Part shown: in pieces, positions 18,201-27,304 of the stretch
How positions within the stretch are numbered: the first letter of the stretch is position 1
Layout: the number at the start of each line of letters is the position of its first letter
DNA from: an uncultured Eubacterium sp.
GTDB lineage: Bacteria; Bacillota; Clostridia; Lachnospirales; Lachnospiraceae
Direction of reading: 5' to 3'
Assembly: GCA_958446835.1 (NCBI GenBank)
Contig: CAUCXT010000013.1
Coordinates: forward strand, 7,765 to 71,764
Length of the DNA stretch: 64,000 bases
The notes under the pieces: generated by a model
What the model saw: only the letters and a program-made list of their open reading frames with translations
Told to the model about the DNA's origin: nothing
Database searches by the model: none
Made by a program: the position numbers and the translations under genes

Positions 18201-18262
18201 ATGAAAATAGAAATGTTGGTGCCGGAACATATAGTTAATATATTCTGATTATAAGTAAATAG

Positions 18263-18291
18263 TTGCCATATTTTTGTATAAATGATATAAT
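18263..18291 (+). promoter_or_regulatory. Sigma-A promoter of the GGDEF gene
   Basis: TTGCCA (18263-18268), a 17-base spacer and TATAAT (18286-18291) lie 35 bases upstream of the start codon. Confidence 0.72.
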
Positions 18292-18326
18292 AACATCCAT
18301 GCGATTATTTTGAAAGAGGCATGGAT

Positions 18327-19469
18327 ATGAACGACTTAATTGAACAGTACAATTTAGAATTGAGATATCAAGAGAGAAAATCCAATGTGCGTACGCTCAG
18401 GAGCTTCCTATGGTTTTTTATAGCCATGGTTATAATATGGGTGCTTACGGCAGTGGATTTTTTTGTTATAGATACAAGAATGGTAACGATTGCTTTTTCT
18501 ATTGCCACTGTACTTATGCTTGTTCCGCTTGTAGTCTTTTTAAAAGGGAATCTTGAAGCAGACTGGGTCAAATATATGCTCTTAGCCGTATTATGTTTTA
18601 TGGTGGGGGTTATAAACGGAATACTGTCATATCATGCGGTATTTTTATTTGTTTTGCCGCTTATATTTGCAATCCAGTACAGAAAAAAGGCACCGTTATG
18701 GTATGCCTACATAGTAAACTGTATCACTATGGCAGGAAGTATTATATATTCTTTTTATAAAGGTATATGTGATATTAATCTTCTGGTAGAAGGCAATCAT
18801 TCATTAGACTGGTATATGTTGCATTATGATGGAGCGGCATTTAATGTGTCACTCAACACGAATCCTCTTTTTGTCATGCTGGTATTTGCAATATTGCCGC
18901 GGTGTATCATGCTGCTTATTTTTACAATTGTAATCAGATATATAATTGTAAGTAATGCTGAGGACGCTAAGAGGATTGCTGAGCTTACATACCGCAAGGA
19001 GACAGATATAAGAACCAGGTTGTTCAACAAGAATAAGTATGAGGAGATGCTTGACTCATACTATCCTACGGTGGATAACATAGCTGTAATATTCTGGGAT
19101 CTCAATAATCTTAAGTTTACCAATGACAGATATGGACATGCAGAAGGGGATGCACTCATAGATAAGATGTCCGGTATTCTTCACGCATTTATGCAGGGAG
19201 GATGTAGGGTATACCGTGTAGGCGGCGATGAATTTGTTATGATAATAGACAATGCAGGCGATGAGCAGGCTAAGGATATGGTTGCAGCGGTGAGAAAGAG
19301 AATGTCTGAGGTGAGAACAGATAATGCATTCAGAATCTCAAGTGCCGTGGGTTATTCCTGTGGTAAAGGAAAGAACGTAAGGGAGATAGTGAAGCAGGCA
19401 GACGAGAACATGTACATTGACAAGGCAAGGTGTAAACAGAGTGGGGATGAGATATCCAGACGTGACTAG
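18327..19469 (+). CDS. Membrane-bound diguanylate cyclase (GGDEF protein)
   Basis: The N-terminal 200 residues contain about six membrane helices with no recognised sensor fold. The C-terminal 160 residues form a GGDEF domain with DLNNLKFTNDRYGHAEGD and an intact RVGGDEF active loop, so it should make c-di-GMP. An RxxD inhibitory site is not evident. There is no EAL domain. AAAGAGG before ATG 18327 gives normal spacing; ATG 18321 would be too close. It lies between chemotaxis genes, consistent with control of motile-sessile behaviour. Confidence 0.87.
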   Translation: MNDLIEQYNLELRYQERKSNVRTLRSFLWFFIAMVIIWVLTAVDFFVIDTRMVTIAFSIATVLMLVPLVVFLKGNLEADWVKYMLLAVLCFMVGVINGILSYHAVFLFVLPLIFAIQYRKKAPLWYAYIVNCITMAGSIIYSFYKGICDINLLVEGNHSLDWYMLHYDGAAFNVSLNTNPLFVMLVFAILPRCIMLLIFTIVIRYIIVSNAEDAKRIAELTYRKETDIRTRLFNKNKYEEMLDSYYPTVDNIAVIFWDLNNLKFTNDRYGHAEGDALIDKMSGILHAFMQGGCRVYRVGGDEFVMIIDNAGDEQAKDMVAAVRKRMSEVRTDNAFRISSAVGYSCGKGKNVREIVKQADENMYIDKARCKQSGDEISRRD

Positions 19470-19491
19470 AAGTAATTTATCTTTTTTTAAT

Positions 19492-19520
19492 TTGTATTTT
19501 GTCTCACGTTTTCATATAAT
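19492..19520 (+). promoter_or_regulatory. Probable promoter of the MarR-type gene
   Basis: TTGTAT (19492-19497), a 17-base spacer and TATAAT (19515-19520). Transcription would begin about 19527, immediately before the palindrome at 19533-19549. Confidence 0.6.
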
Positions 19521-19532
19521 TAATAACAGGTG

Positions 19533-19549
19533 ATTGTGAAATTCACAAT
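19533..19549. promoter_or_regulatory. Perfect palindrome, probable autoregulatory operator of the MarR-type gene
   Basis: ATTGTGAA-A-TTCACAAT, 8+1+8 bases, lies between the -10 box and the ribosome site of the MarR-type gene. Its position would let a bound dimer block elongation or initiation. Half-site spacing differs from Rex (4) and CRP (6) operators. Confidence 0.6.
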
Positions 19550-19583
19550 TAATGGATATTATATGAAAATGGAGGTATTGCCA

Positions 19584-20018
19584 ATGCAGGAATTAAGCAG
19601 AGCAGCGATTGAGGATTTTTTTGTACAGACATTTGATGTGGATAAGGTATTCAGTTCGGTTAAGCGTGCTGACTACCTTTTCTTGTATTATATCGAACAT
19701 TGCAGCAAGAGTTCACAGCATGAGAGCGGAGCGTATCTGTGGGAGCTTGCCGAAATGATGAATATGTCAATTCAGGACATTTCAAAGGCAGTCCAAAAGC
19801 TTCAGGATAAGGGCTACATTGAGTGGAAAACCAATGCTAATAAGAGCAAGACCTATGTTGAGCTTACTAAGACAGCACATAAGCTTATGGAGGAAGAACG
19901 TGATTATATGAAGCGCTGCTTTGATGAGATAGAGGAACAGGTTGATGCCGACGAACTTTCAGCAATGATAAATACAATGCATAAAGTTGTCGGCATAATA
20001 AAAAAGAACAGGGAGTAG
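19584..20018 (+). CDS. MarR-family winged-helix transcriptional regulator
   Basis: The 144-aa protein has the MarR layout: an N-terminal dimerisation helix, a winged helix (YLWELAEMMNMSIQDISKAVQKLQDKGYIEWKT, wing NKSKTYVELT) and a C-terminal helix pair. ATG 19584 follows GGAGG (19571-19575) by 8 bases; upstream in-frame starts overlap the operator and are rejected. A palindrome in its own leader indicates autoregulation. The stop lies 4 bases from the convergent stop of the minus-strand MCP, so read-through antisense transcription is possible. Confidence 0.8.
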   Translation: MQELSRAAIEDFFVQTFDVDKVFSSVKRADYLFLYYIEHCSKSSQHESGAYLWELAEMMNMSIQDISKAVQKLQDKGYIEWKTNANKSKTYVELTKTAHKLMEEERDYMKRCFDEIEEQVDADELSAMINTMHKVVGIIKKNRE

Positions 20019-20022
20019 AGGT

Positions 20023-21492
20023 CTATTTATTATCAATCAGTTTCATAAGCTCCTGCATTTTAGAATCAATGCGTTTAAGAATTTCGGTGTTTTCGTTCTC
20101 CTGATTGAGTGTCTGGCTTGAGTGTGCAGATACCTCTTCGGAGACGGCTGAGATTGTCTGTATGGAATCGGATATCGCACTGTTGGCATCTTTTAAGTTC
20201 ATAATATTGTCGGTGAGCTCATCAAGCTGTTCACGGACGGATACACTGTTGGATTTGATGAGATCAAATATTCCGGCTGTATTGCTTGTGGATTGCTTCT
20301 CTGTATTTATACCGTCAATCATGTGGGTGATTACCTTGACTACATCGGTTATGGTTGCAGCAAAATTATTGATTATATCGGTAATGTGCTCAGTCGCTTC
20401 GCTGGTCTGTCCCGCCATGTGTGAGACTTCGGATGCGACAACTGAAAAACCGCGGCCGGCGTCACCGGCACGGGCAGCCTCAATGCTTGCGTTCAGGGCG
20501 AGGAGGCTTGTCTGTGAGGTTATGTCACTGATAAGGACTATAATGGAATTCATTTCCTTTATATGGTGGTCAAGCTCTTTTAGTTTTTCGCTGACATCCA
20601 CACCGTTATGAACTGAATCATCTACCTGTGACACAAGCGCATTTACATCGTTTAGTCCGTCATCAATCACGGAAAGAGTATGCTGCATGCTGTTGTATAT
20701 ATTATCTGAAATGCCGCTTACTGTATTAACCTGCTTCTGGATGGATTCAGTCTGAAGAAGCTGTTTCTGAACGGCATTTGCAGTATCAAGTGCTCCGGCA
20801 GATACATCCTGCATGGCAGACACAGTGACAGATGAACCATCGTTGAGAAGTGCGAGTTCATTGTGGATATATTCTATTCCCTCCTGCATTTTTGTGGAGA
20901 GGTTGGAAATATCCGAAAGAAGCTTCTCTGTATCCTTCTTAGAGGAGGTTATCGCATCGAGCTTCTGCTTCTCATTCATGTTCAATGTGGCAGAGGTTAT
21001 ATAGGAATAGACTGCGACAAGGAGGACGAAGATAACATGTATTATTGCGGCGTCTGAATCGGGATATCCGTATTTTCCTGAATTTATGCCTATAACAGCC
21101 ATGATTATCGTCTCAATTACAACTCCGGAATTTACCAGAAGGGAGAATTTCGTGTCGTTGTACAGCGATATCACCAGAATCATCGGTATTACGAATACGG
21201 ATGCCATGAAGGTTGTGGATGTGTATATGTAGAATGTGAAAAATACCGCAAAGCCGTTTCCAACAAGATGGCGGATGGCGGTTGTCTCATGGTTCTTCTT
21301 CCAGTAAAGCAGCTCCGCAGCTACAGGAGCTATTCCGAGAATACATGAGATGGTTAATACGGCAGGGTTAATTCCGCGCGTGGCAGCCTGTAAAAACAGG
21401 AGAAGCAGCATAACGCTGTCTGTGGCAATATGTGCAATCATACATATTCTGTTGTTGCGCGCTAATGCCGTTAAATTAGAATCAGGACTCAT
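20023..21492 (-). CDS. Chemotaxis signalling protein with multi-TM N-terminus (fourth receptor)
   Basis: Residues about 15-175 contain five or six membrane helices with short loops. A coiled coil and MCP signalling domain follow, with hairpin tip TSLLALNASIEAARAGDAGRG. It resembles the receptor at 15319 in architecture, but its membrane part is different in sequence. AAGGTGG precedes ATG 21492 on the minus strand. There is no recognisable HAMP. It may sense a hydrophobic or membrane-derived cue; the ligand is unknown. Confidence 0.86.
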   Translation of the reverse strand: MSPDSNLTALARNNRICMIAHIATDSVMLLLLFLQAATRGINPAVLTISCILGIAPVAAELLYWKKNHETTAIRHLVGNGFAVFFTFYIYTSTTFMASVFVIPMILVISLYNDTKFSLLVNSGVVIETIIMAVIGINSGKYGYPDSDAAIIHVIFVLLVAVYSYITSATLNMNEKQKLDAITSSKKDTEKLLSDISNLSTKMQEGIEYIHNELALLNDGSSVTVSAMQDVSAGALDTANAVQKQLLQTESIQKQVNTVSGISDNIYNSMQHTLSVIDDGLNDVNALVSQVDDSVHNGVDVSEKLKELDHHIKEMNSIIVLISDITSQTSLLALNASIEAARAGDAGRGFSVVASEVSHMAGQTSEATEHITDIINNFAATITDVVKVITHMIDGINTEKQSTSNTAGIFDLIKSNSVSVREQLDELTDNIMNLKDANSAISDSIQTISAVSEEVSAHSSQTLNQENENTEILKRIDSKMQELMKLIDNK

Positions 21493-21632
21493 TTATAGCA
21501 CCACCTTTATATTATTTTTATCATTTGTAAATTAGTATAGCATTGTGGGAGTGTATTTTCCATAGCAAAGTTTAGTTTAAACTGGTAAATTCTAAAAATA
21601 CTTTGTGAAAATATTAACTTCTGAACAAGCTC

Positions 21633-21662
21633 TTGAAAGTACTTACATTTTTATGCTATAAT
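21633..21662 (+). promoter_or_regulatory. Strong extended -10 promoter of the KDG kinase gene
   Basis: TTGAAA (21633-21638), an 18-base spacer and TATAAT (21657-21662) preceded by TGC, an extended -10. The leader of about 80 bases holds two small hairpins, at 21674-21690 (ATGTCGC/GCGGCAT) and 21716-21730 (TGACCT/AGGTCA), the second just before the ribosome site. Confidence 0.75.
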
Positions 21663-21748
21663 ACAAATAACGTATGTCGCAGAGCGGCATAATAACTTAC
21701 AAAAACAATTATTCTTGACCTTTCAGGTCAGAAAATGGAGGCAAAACG

Positions 21749-22846
21749 ATGAATTTGAATTTAAGACCAGCAAGCGAGTGCAAGTATGACGCTGTATCAT
21801 TAGGCGAGGTTATGTTACGTCTTGATCCGGGTGAAGGAAGAATCCGTACAGCAAGACAGTTCCGTGCTTGGGAAGGCGGCGGAGAGTACAATGTTGTTCG
21901 TGGACTTCATAAGTGCTTCGGTTTAAGATCAGGTGTCATCACAGCTTTCGCTGACAATGAGGTAGGTGCTTTAATGATAGACTTCATTGAGCAGGGCGGT
22001 GTTGCTACAGATCTTATTTATATGAAGAAGACAGACGGTATCGGCAGATTATGCCGTAACGGTATCAACTTCACAGAGCGTGGATTCGGTATCCGTGGTG
22101 CTAAGGGATGCTCTGATAGAGCTAACACAGCTATCGCACAGGCTACTCCTGAGGATTTCGATTTCGATTACATCTTCGGAACACTTGGCGTAAGATGGTT
22201 ACACACAGGCGGTATCTATGCAGCATTATCTGAGCAGTCATGCGAGACAGTTCTTGCAGCTATCAAGACAGCTAAGAAGTACGGAACAATCGTTTCTTAC
22301 GATCTTAACTACAGACCATCTATGTGGGATGCTATCGGTGGACAGGCTAAGGCTCAGGAAGTTAACAAGGAGATCGCTAAGTACGTTGACGTTATGATCG
22401 GTAACGAGGAAGACTTCACAGCATGCCTTGGTTTCGAGATCGAGGGAAATGATGCAGACCTCAAGGAGCTCAACCTTGACGGATACAAGAAGATGATCAA
22501 CGAGGCAGCTAAGACATATCCTAACTTCAAGGCTGTTGCTACAACTCTTCGTACAGTTAAGACTGCTACAGTTAATGACTGGAGCGCAATCTGCTGGGCA
22601 GACGGCGAGATCTACAAGGCTAAGGATTACAAGGGCCTTGAGATTATGGACCGTGTTGGTGGCGGGGATTCATTCGCTTCAGGTCTTGTATATGGTCTTA
22701 TGACAACAGGCGATGCAGAGTTAGCTGTTAACTACGGTGCAGCTCACGGCGCACTTGCTATGACAACACCTGGAGATACAACAATGGCTACTAAGAAGGA
22801 AGTTGAAGCTATCATGGGTGGCGCCGGCGCAAGAGTACAGAGATAA
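21749..22846 (+). CDS. kdgK: PfkB-family sugar kinase, probable 2-dehydro-3-deoxygluconokinase
   Basis: The 365-aa ribokinase-fold enzyme has the first PfkB signature around GGGEYNVVRGLHKCFG (residues 43-58) and the second, DRVGGGDSFASG (301-312), with catalytic base D307. The N-terminal SLGEVMLRLDPGEG is typical of KDG kinases, which phosphorylate 2-keto-3-deoxygluconate from pectin or uronate breakdown before aldolase cleavage. Codon use is strongly biased (GCT, AAG, GTT, GAG), unlike most neighbours, implying high expression. GGAGG precedes ATG by 6 bases. No KDPG aldolase is adjacent, so the substrate rests on family resemblance. Confidence 0.8.
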   Translation: MNLNLRPASECKYDAVSLGEVMLRLDPGEGRIRTARQFRAWEGGGEYNVVRGLHKCFGLRSGVITAFADNEVGALMIDFIEQGGVATDLIYMKKTDGIGRLCRNGINFTERGFGIRGAKGCSDRANTAIAQATPEDFDFDYIFGTLGVRWLHTGGIYAALSEQSCETVLAAIKTAKKYGTIVSYDLNYRPSMWDAIGGQAKAQEVNKEIAKYVDVMIGNEEDFTACLGFEIEGNDADLKELNLDGYKKMINEAAKTYPNFKAVATTLRTVKTATVNDWSAICWADGEIYKAKDYKGLEIMDRVGGGDSFASGLVYGLMTTGDAELAVNYGAAHGALAMTTPGDTTMATKKEVEAIMGGAGARVQR

Positions 22847-22874
22847 TCTGACACTTACAGGCATTTAATACATC

Positions 22875-22918
22875 AAAAAAAACGTATGTCCGGATGTAAA
22901 CGGACATACGTTTTTTTT
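22875..22918. terminator. Bidirectional terminator between KDG kinase and ABC-class ATPase genes
   Basis: Perfect arms CGTATGTCCG (22883-22892) and CGGACATACG (22901-22910) are flanked by eight A and eight T residues. The 8-base loop and symmetry suit both convergent genes. Confidence 0.88.
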
Positions 22919-22947
22919 GATTAATGCGGTATCGGCATTGCGTTGTT

Positions 22948-24678
22948 TTATGCCCGTCTGTATCTGTTAAGACATGCCGCAAGCTCCTGTCTGCGGGGCA
23001 TTGCATATCCGCCGGATAGAGGTCTGCCATCCATGAATACGGAGAAACCGCTTCGCTCATATAGGCTATACAGTTCATCCACTATTGCCATGACAGTGCG
23101 CTTTCCGTCTATGAGGTGCTCAACAGTGTATTTTAACAGCATGGACAGTGCGGCAGTCTGTTCAGAGTCGATAAGCTGCTCAACATACCTTAAATCTACG
23201 GTCTGCTTTCCGATTAGGAAGCTGTCGCGTGACAGAAGCTTTACCTTAAGCGTATCAGGTTCATTCTGTTTTACTGCTCCTGTGCGGTAGTCGCGGCGCT
23301 TAGGCGTACCCTGTGGGTCTTTCGTCATAATGCGGTGGCTTGCAGGCTCAGTGTAGGCAGAGACAGTGCTTTCAGGCAGAGGATATTCTGCGGCTATGCT
23401 TTTAACCCGCTCAGTTATATCCACGGCATTGTAGTTGTCCATCTGGATGATGGTGTCCGCGATATGGAAGAAGGCTCCGGAGCTTCCGGCTACAAGGATT
23501 GTGGAGATTCCGGATTTTTCATATAAATCCCTTGCACACGCGGTAAAAGGTGTGATAGGCTCCTTGTCCGAGCTTATCACTCTCTGCATGAACGCATCGC
23601 GAACCATGAAATTAGTAGCACAGGTATCCTCATCAATAAGGAATAAAGCTGTTCCGGATTCAATTCCCTCTATTACACCAGCCGCCTGTGAAGTACTTCC
23701 ACTGGCATCTTCGGTGCAGAAGGAGTGGGTATCCTTTTTGTTTGGAAGGTCATTTATAAAAAGTGAGATATCGACATCCTTTATGAAACGTCCGTCCTCA
23801 GCACGAAGCTTTATTGCGGTATTGTCGGTTATGACATACTCACGTCCGTCACCGGCAATGTGGTCATATATGCCAAGCTCAAGGGCGTTGAGAAGGGTTG
23901 ACTTGCCGTGGTAACCGCCTCCGACTATTAGGGTTATTCCCTTTTTGATTCCCATGCCGCTTATCTCTCCACGGTGCGGAAGCTTAAGCTTCACGCGCAG
24001 TGTGTCCGGGGATGAAAAGGCCACCGCTGATTTCATAGGCTTTTGGGAAATGCCGCTCTCTCTCGGAAGTATTGAGCCGTCTGCAACGAATGCGGCAAGT
24101 GACATTCCGGTGAGCTGTCTGCGGATTTCTGTCTGGTCTTCGGCGAGGCATATCCATTTTTTCAATCTGTCGGCGTTGAGGTTTTTGTAGAAAAGTCCTT
24201 TCTCTACACACGCAGGAAGGAAGGTGAAAATTATTTTGTCCAGTTCACCCGCATTGATATTTCTTCCATTTGCCGGAAAACCGACAAAGAATCTTACAAT
24301 GAGCTTGTCTTTTGCGATTTCGCAATCGCTACGCGAAAGCACCTCCTGTCCCGGATGAGTTACCTCTATAAGCCCGCTCTTTCCTGAGCCCTTTGCCTGA
24401 AATGAATAGTGCTGTACTGCTGTGCAGAAGCTGCGCAGGAGAAAATCGCACAATGCTGTCGTAGCGGCATGATTTGCCGTGCAGTATTCAGGATAGCCGG
24501 CAGTCGACAGCGGTACATGGATACTTAGCTGTGAAGGTGCCGCAAAGGGATCGCCCTGTACATGTTCAATGTTGAGCGTATAGCTGTTGAAGCTGTAGCT
24601 GCCGCGCAGTGCTTTGTATGCGGGATAGCTTTTGTGGTCTATATCCCTGAGAATATTCTTTAATTCCTGTGATGTCAT
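22948..24678 (-). CDS. Predicted ATPase of the ABC class (PF09818-type)
   Basis: This 576-aa cytosolic P-loop protein begins with a 200-residue N-terminal domain (LRGSYSFNSYTLNIEHVQGDPFAAPS), followed by Walker A GGGYHGKST, a VITDNTAIKLRAEDGR segment, an ABC-like signature region (SGSTSQAAGVIEGIESG) and Walker B ALFLIDEDTCATNFMVRD. The C-terminus carries a basic KRRDYRTG stretch. That order is characteristic of the ABC_ATPase family, whose biological role is unknown. AAGGAGG lies 5 bases before ATG. It stands alone on the minus strand between convergent and divergent neighbours. Confidence 0.82.
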   Translation of the reverse strand: MTSQELKNILRDIDHKSYPAYKALRGSYSFNSYTLNIEHVQGDPFAAPSQLSIHVPLSTAGYPEYCTANHAATTALCDFLLRSFCTAVQHYSFQAKGSGKSGLIEVTHPGQEVLSRSDCEIAKDKLIVRFFVGFPANGRNINAGELDKIIFTFLPACVEKGLFYKNLNADRLKKWICLAEDQTEIRRQLTGMSLAAFVADGSILPRESGISQKPMKSAVAFSSPDTLRVKLKLPHRGEISGMGIKKGITLIVGGGYHGKSTLLNALELGIYDHIAGDGREYVITDNTAIKLRAEDGRFIKDVDISLFINDLPNKKDTHSFCTEDASGSTSQAAGVIEGIESGTALFLIDEDTCATNFMVRDAFMQRVISSDKEPITPFTACARDLYEKSGISTILVAGSSGAFFHIADTIIQMDNYNAVDITERVKSIAAEYPLPESTVSAYTEPASHRIMTKDPQGTPKRRDYRTGAVKQNEPDTLKVKLLSRDSFLIGKQTVDLRYVEQLIDSEQTAALSMLLKYTVEHLIDGKRTVMAIVDELYSLYERSGFSVFMDGRPLSGGYAMPRRQELAACLNRYRRA

Positions 24679-24841
24679 TGCATCCTCCTTATGAAGTCTG
24701 TTTTTAATTATTATTTAATTATACTCCATAACCCACATTAATCCATAAATTATTAATTTACATCTGTTTATTTTATACACGATGTGATATAATTAAACAA
24801 AATGTAAATAATAGAGAAAATGAGAGAGGTGCGGCTGATAT

Positions 24842-26788
24842 TTGACAGAAGATACAAGAAAAATATTTGATAAAAGATACATAGATGATATAGAAAAAGC
24901 TAAACTAAAGCCAATACACTCTTATGGTATGGCTGCCAGAATAAAGAAATCTGTAGAGAACGGAATTGCCGTGTCCGAGAAAAAGGGGCTTGCGTTAAAG
25001 GCTCTTCAGAAGACGGAAGCTTTAAGGCTCTACAAAAATAACCGGAGATTTCATAAGTTTGATGATCATGAGGTTTATAATTATCTTACAAGAATAGCAG
25101 CTTTGGATTTTGAGTATATCAGCCGGTGCAGATGGAGTGAAGAATTTCTGGAATACCTGCTCAATTCACAGGACAATCTGGCGAAAAACAGTGTTTATGA
25201 ATTGTACAGCAACTATGAAAGGCACATTAAAGATAAGCTTGACGATGAAGTTGCAAATGTTCTCAAATTACAGGTGAACGATATCTATGAATTGAAACAC
25301 CCCGGTGAAAGACGTTTCATACTTCATATAGGCGGAACGAACAGCGGAAAGACCTTTACGGCGATTGAGCGATTGAAGAGTGCGGCTAAAGGTGTATATG
25401 CAGGTCCGTTGAGGCTCTTAGCACTTGAGGTTTATGATAAAATGATGGAGGCAGGTGTGCCTTGCAACATGATAACGGGTCAGGAACAGTATTACACTGA
25501 TAACAGCAGATGCATGGCTGCGACTGTCGAGATGGTGGAGCCTTATGAGAAGTATGATATTGCAGTGATAGACGAAGTGCAGATGATAAATGATCCTTAC
25601 AGAGGTCATATATGGCTTAATCTGATACTCAGGCTTCAGGCAGATGAGATACATCTTTGCATGGCTCCGGAAGTTGAGAATGTAATATGCAGTATTCTTG
25701 AGAATCATAATGAGAAATATGAGCTTGTCCGCCATGAAAGAACTACACAGCTTATATTTGAGGACAGACCTTACAATATAAATACCGATATAACGCGTGG
25801 TGATGCACTCATACTGTTTTCGAAAAAAGAAGTTTTAGATGTGGCTGCGCGCCTTGAACAGAAAGGAATAAAAGTAAGTACGATATATGGAAGCCTGCCG
25901 CCACAGATAAGAAAGAGACAGTTTGAGATGTTTTTGTCGGGTGAGACGGAGGTCGTAGTCGCGACGGATGCGATAGGTCTTGGAGTCAATCTGCCGATTA
26001 GGCGTATTGTATTTATGAACATATTCAAGTTTGATGGGGCGCACAGAAGGCAGCTCAATGAGTATGAGATAAGACAGATTGCAGGACGTGCCGGAAGAAG
26101 AGGAATATATGATTATGGATATGTGACGTCGATAAGCAGGGGAAATATAGATATACTTAAAGAGCAGTATAGTATGAATCATCAGGTCTGCTATGTAAGA
26201 ATAGGTTTTCCGAGCAATCTTCTTGATATAGACGGACCGCTTGACATAATTCTTGAGGAGTGGGACAGATTACAGCCTGAAAGCAGCACAGTGCGCAAGA
26301 TAGATATAAAAGAGTATGTATCGAAATATAAAATGTTATATCCTCACAGGGAAAAGATAGAAGGCTTTGATGATAACAGGAGACTTTTTGAGCTTATATC
26401 ATGCGATATAGACATTAACAATGAGCAATGTGCCGGTTTGTGGTTGTCATATTGTCTTAATTATAGTGCCGATACATCTCTGGAATTTCCGGAGTTTGAC
26501 AATGTATGCGCTGCCACATTGTTGGAAAAAGCAGAGAGCTATTATAAACAGCTTGATTTGTACAGCCAGTTTTCAAGACGTATGGGAAAAATCACGGATG
26601 AAGAACGCCTGGAGACAGCGAAGCATGATACGGAAAAGCTTATAAATGAGGAGCTTGCCAGAAATAAGGAGAACTACCTCAGAAGGTGCTTAAGGTGTAA
26701 TAACATCCTTCCGGTGTCATATAGGGGAAAGTACTGTGAGAAGTGTGAGCAGTCAGGTCATGGAAGGCATTTCAGTTTAGCAAGGTAG
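24842..26788 (+). CDS. SUV3-like superfamily 2 RNA helicase with C-terminal zinc ribbon
   Basis: The 648-residue protein carries Walker A GGTNSGKT (164-171), DEVQ (244-247), an IYGSLPPQIRKRQ segment, motif V (VVVATDAIGLGVNLP) and motif VI (QIAGRAGRRG). GxTNSGKT plus DEVQ is the SUV3 pattern of RNA helicases tied to RNA decay, not the DEAD pattern. A CxxC (616-619)/CxxC (632-635) ribbon ends the protein. The start is TTG 24842: an in-frame TGA at 24836-24838 excludes anything further upstream, and the next Met is residue 30. The ribosome site (GAGAGAGG) is loosely spaced. A TGATATAAT extended -10 lies at 24785-24793. Confidence 0.82.
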   Translation: MTEDTRKIFDKRYIDDIEKAKLKPIHSYGMAARIKKSVENGIAVSEKKGLALKALQKTEALRLYKNNRRFHKFDDHEVYNYLTRIAALDFEYISRCRWSEEFLEYLLNSQDNLAKNSVYELYSNYERHIKDKLDDEVANVLKLQVNDIYELKHPGERRFILHIGGTNSGKTFTAIERLKSAAKGVYAGPLRLLALEVYDKMMEAGVPCNMITGQEQYYTDNSRCMAATVEMVEPYEKYDIAVIDEVQMINDPYRGHIWLNLILRLQADEIHLCMAPEVENVICSILENHNEKYELVRHERTTQLIFEDRPYNINTDITRGDALILFSKKEVLDVAARLEQKGIKVSTIYGSLPPQIRKRQFEMFLSGETEVVVATDAIGLGVNLPIRRIVFMNIFKFDGAHRRQLNEYEIRQIAGRAGRRGIYDYGYVTSISRGNIDILKEQYSMNHQVCYVRIGFPSNLLDIDGPLDIILEEWDRLQPESSTVRKIDIKEYVSKYKMLYPHREKIEGFDDNRRLFELISCDIDINNEQCAGLWLSYCLNYSADTSLEFPEFDNVCAATLLEKAESYYKQLDLYSQFSRRMGKITDEERLETAKHDTEKLINEELARNKENYLRRCLRCNNILPVSYRGKYCEKCEQSGHGRHFSLAR

Positions 26789-26872
26789 CAGAGCGATGAA
26801 TAATGAGCAGCAAAGTGGTTATAGTATGATTGGAGTCTTATATAACAGACATTCTCAGGAGGGAAGATGACT

Positions 26873-27304
26873 ATGGAAGACGATACAATCAAGCTGCTTC
26901 GTGAGTGCAACGCAGGTATCAAAATGGGAGTATCCTCACTTGATGAGGTGCTAGAACACGTTAAGGATGAAAAGTTAAAGGAACTTTTGGAGGAGAGCAA
27001 GAGTACACATGAAAAACTTGGGGATGAGACACATTCCTATCTTATGAAATTCCATGATGAGGGCAAGGAGCCTAATCCGATGGCAAAGATGATGTCGTGG
27101 GTAAAGACCAACTTTAAGCTGGGTGATGAGGAGTCGGACAGGGTTGTTGCAGACCTGATTACGGATGGCTGTAACATGGGTGTTAAGTCGCTATACAGAT
27201 ATTTACATCAGTATAAGGCTGCGGATGAGGATGTAAGGAAGCTGGTCGGGAAGGTTATAGAGGTTGAGGAGAAGCTCATAAAGGAAATGAGGGAGTACCT
27301 GTAA
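26873..27304 (+). CDS. DUF2383-like four-helix protein (ferritin-like fold)
   Basis: The 143-aa protein is almost entirely helical and charged. It starts with an IKLLRECNAGIKMGVSSLDEVLEHVKDE pattern and continues through helices matching the PA2169/DUF2383 ferritin-like group. No clear diiron ExxH set is evident, and the function is unknown. GGAGGGAAG (26858-26866) abuts ATG 26867, so ATG 26873 is the better start. It follows the helicase by about 85 bases and ends in its own terminator. Confidence 0.6.
   Translation: MEDDTIKLLRECNAGIKMGVSSLDEVLEHVKDEKLKELLEESKSTHEKLGDETHSYLMKFHDEGKEPNPMAKMMSWVKTNFKLGDEESDRVVADLITDGCNMGVKSLYRYLHQYKAADEDVRKLVGKVIEVEEKLIKEMREYL

Noticed and set aside
19533..19549. 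Rex or CRP binding site
   Set aside because: The half-sites TTGTGAA/TTCACAA look right, but the spacer is one base instead of the 4 (Rex) or 6 (CRP) required.
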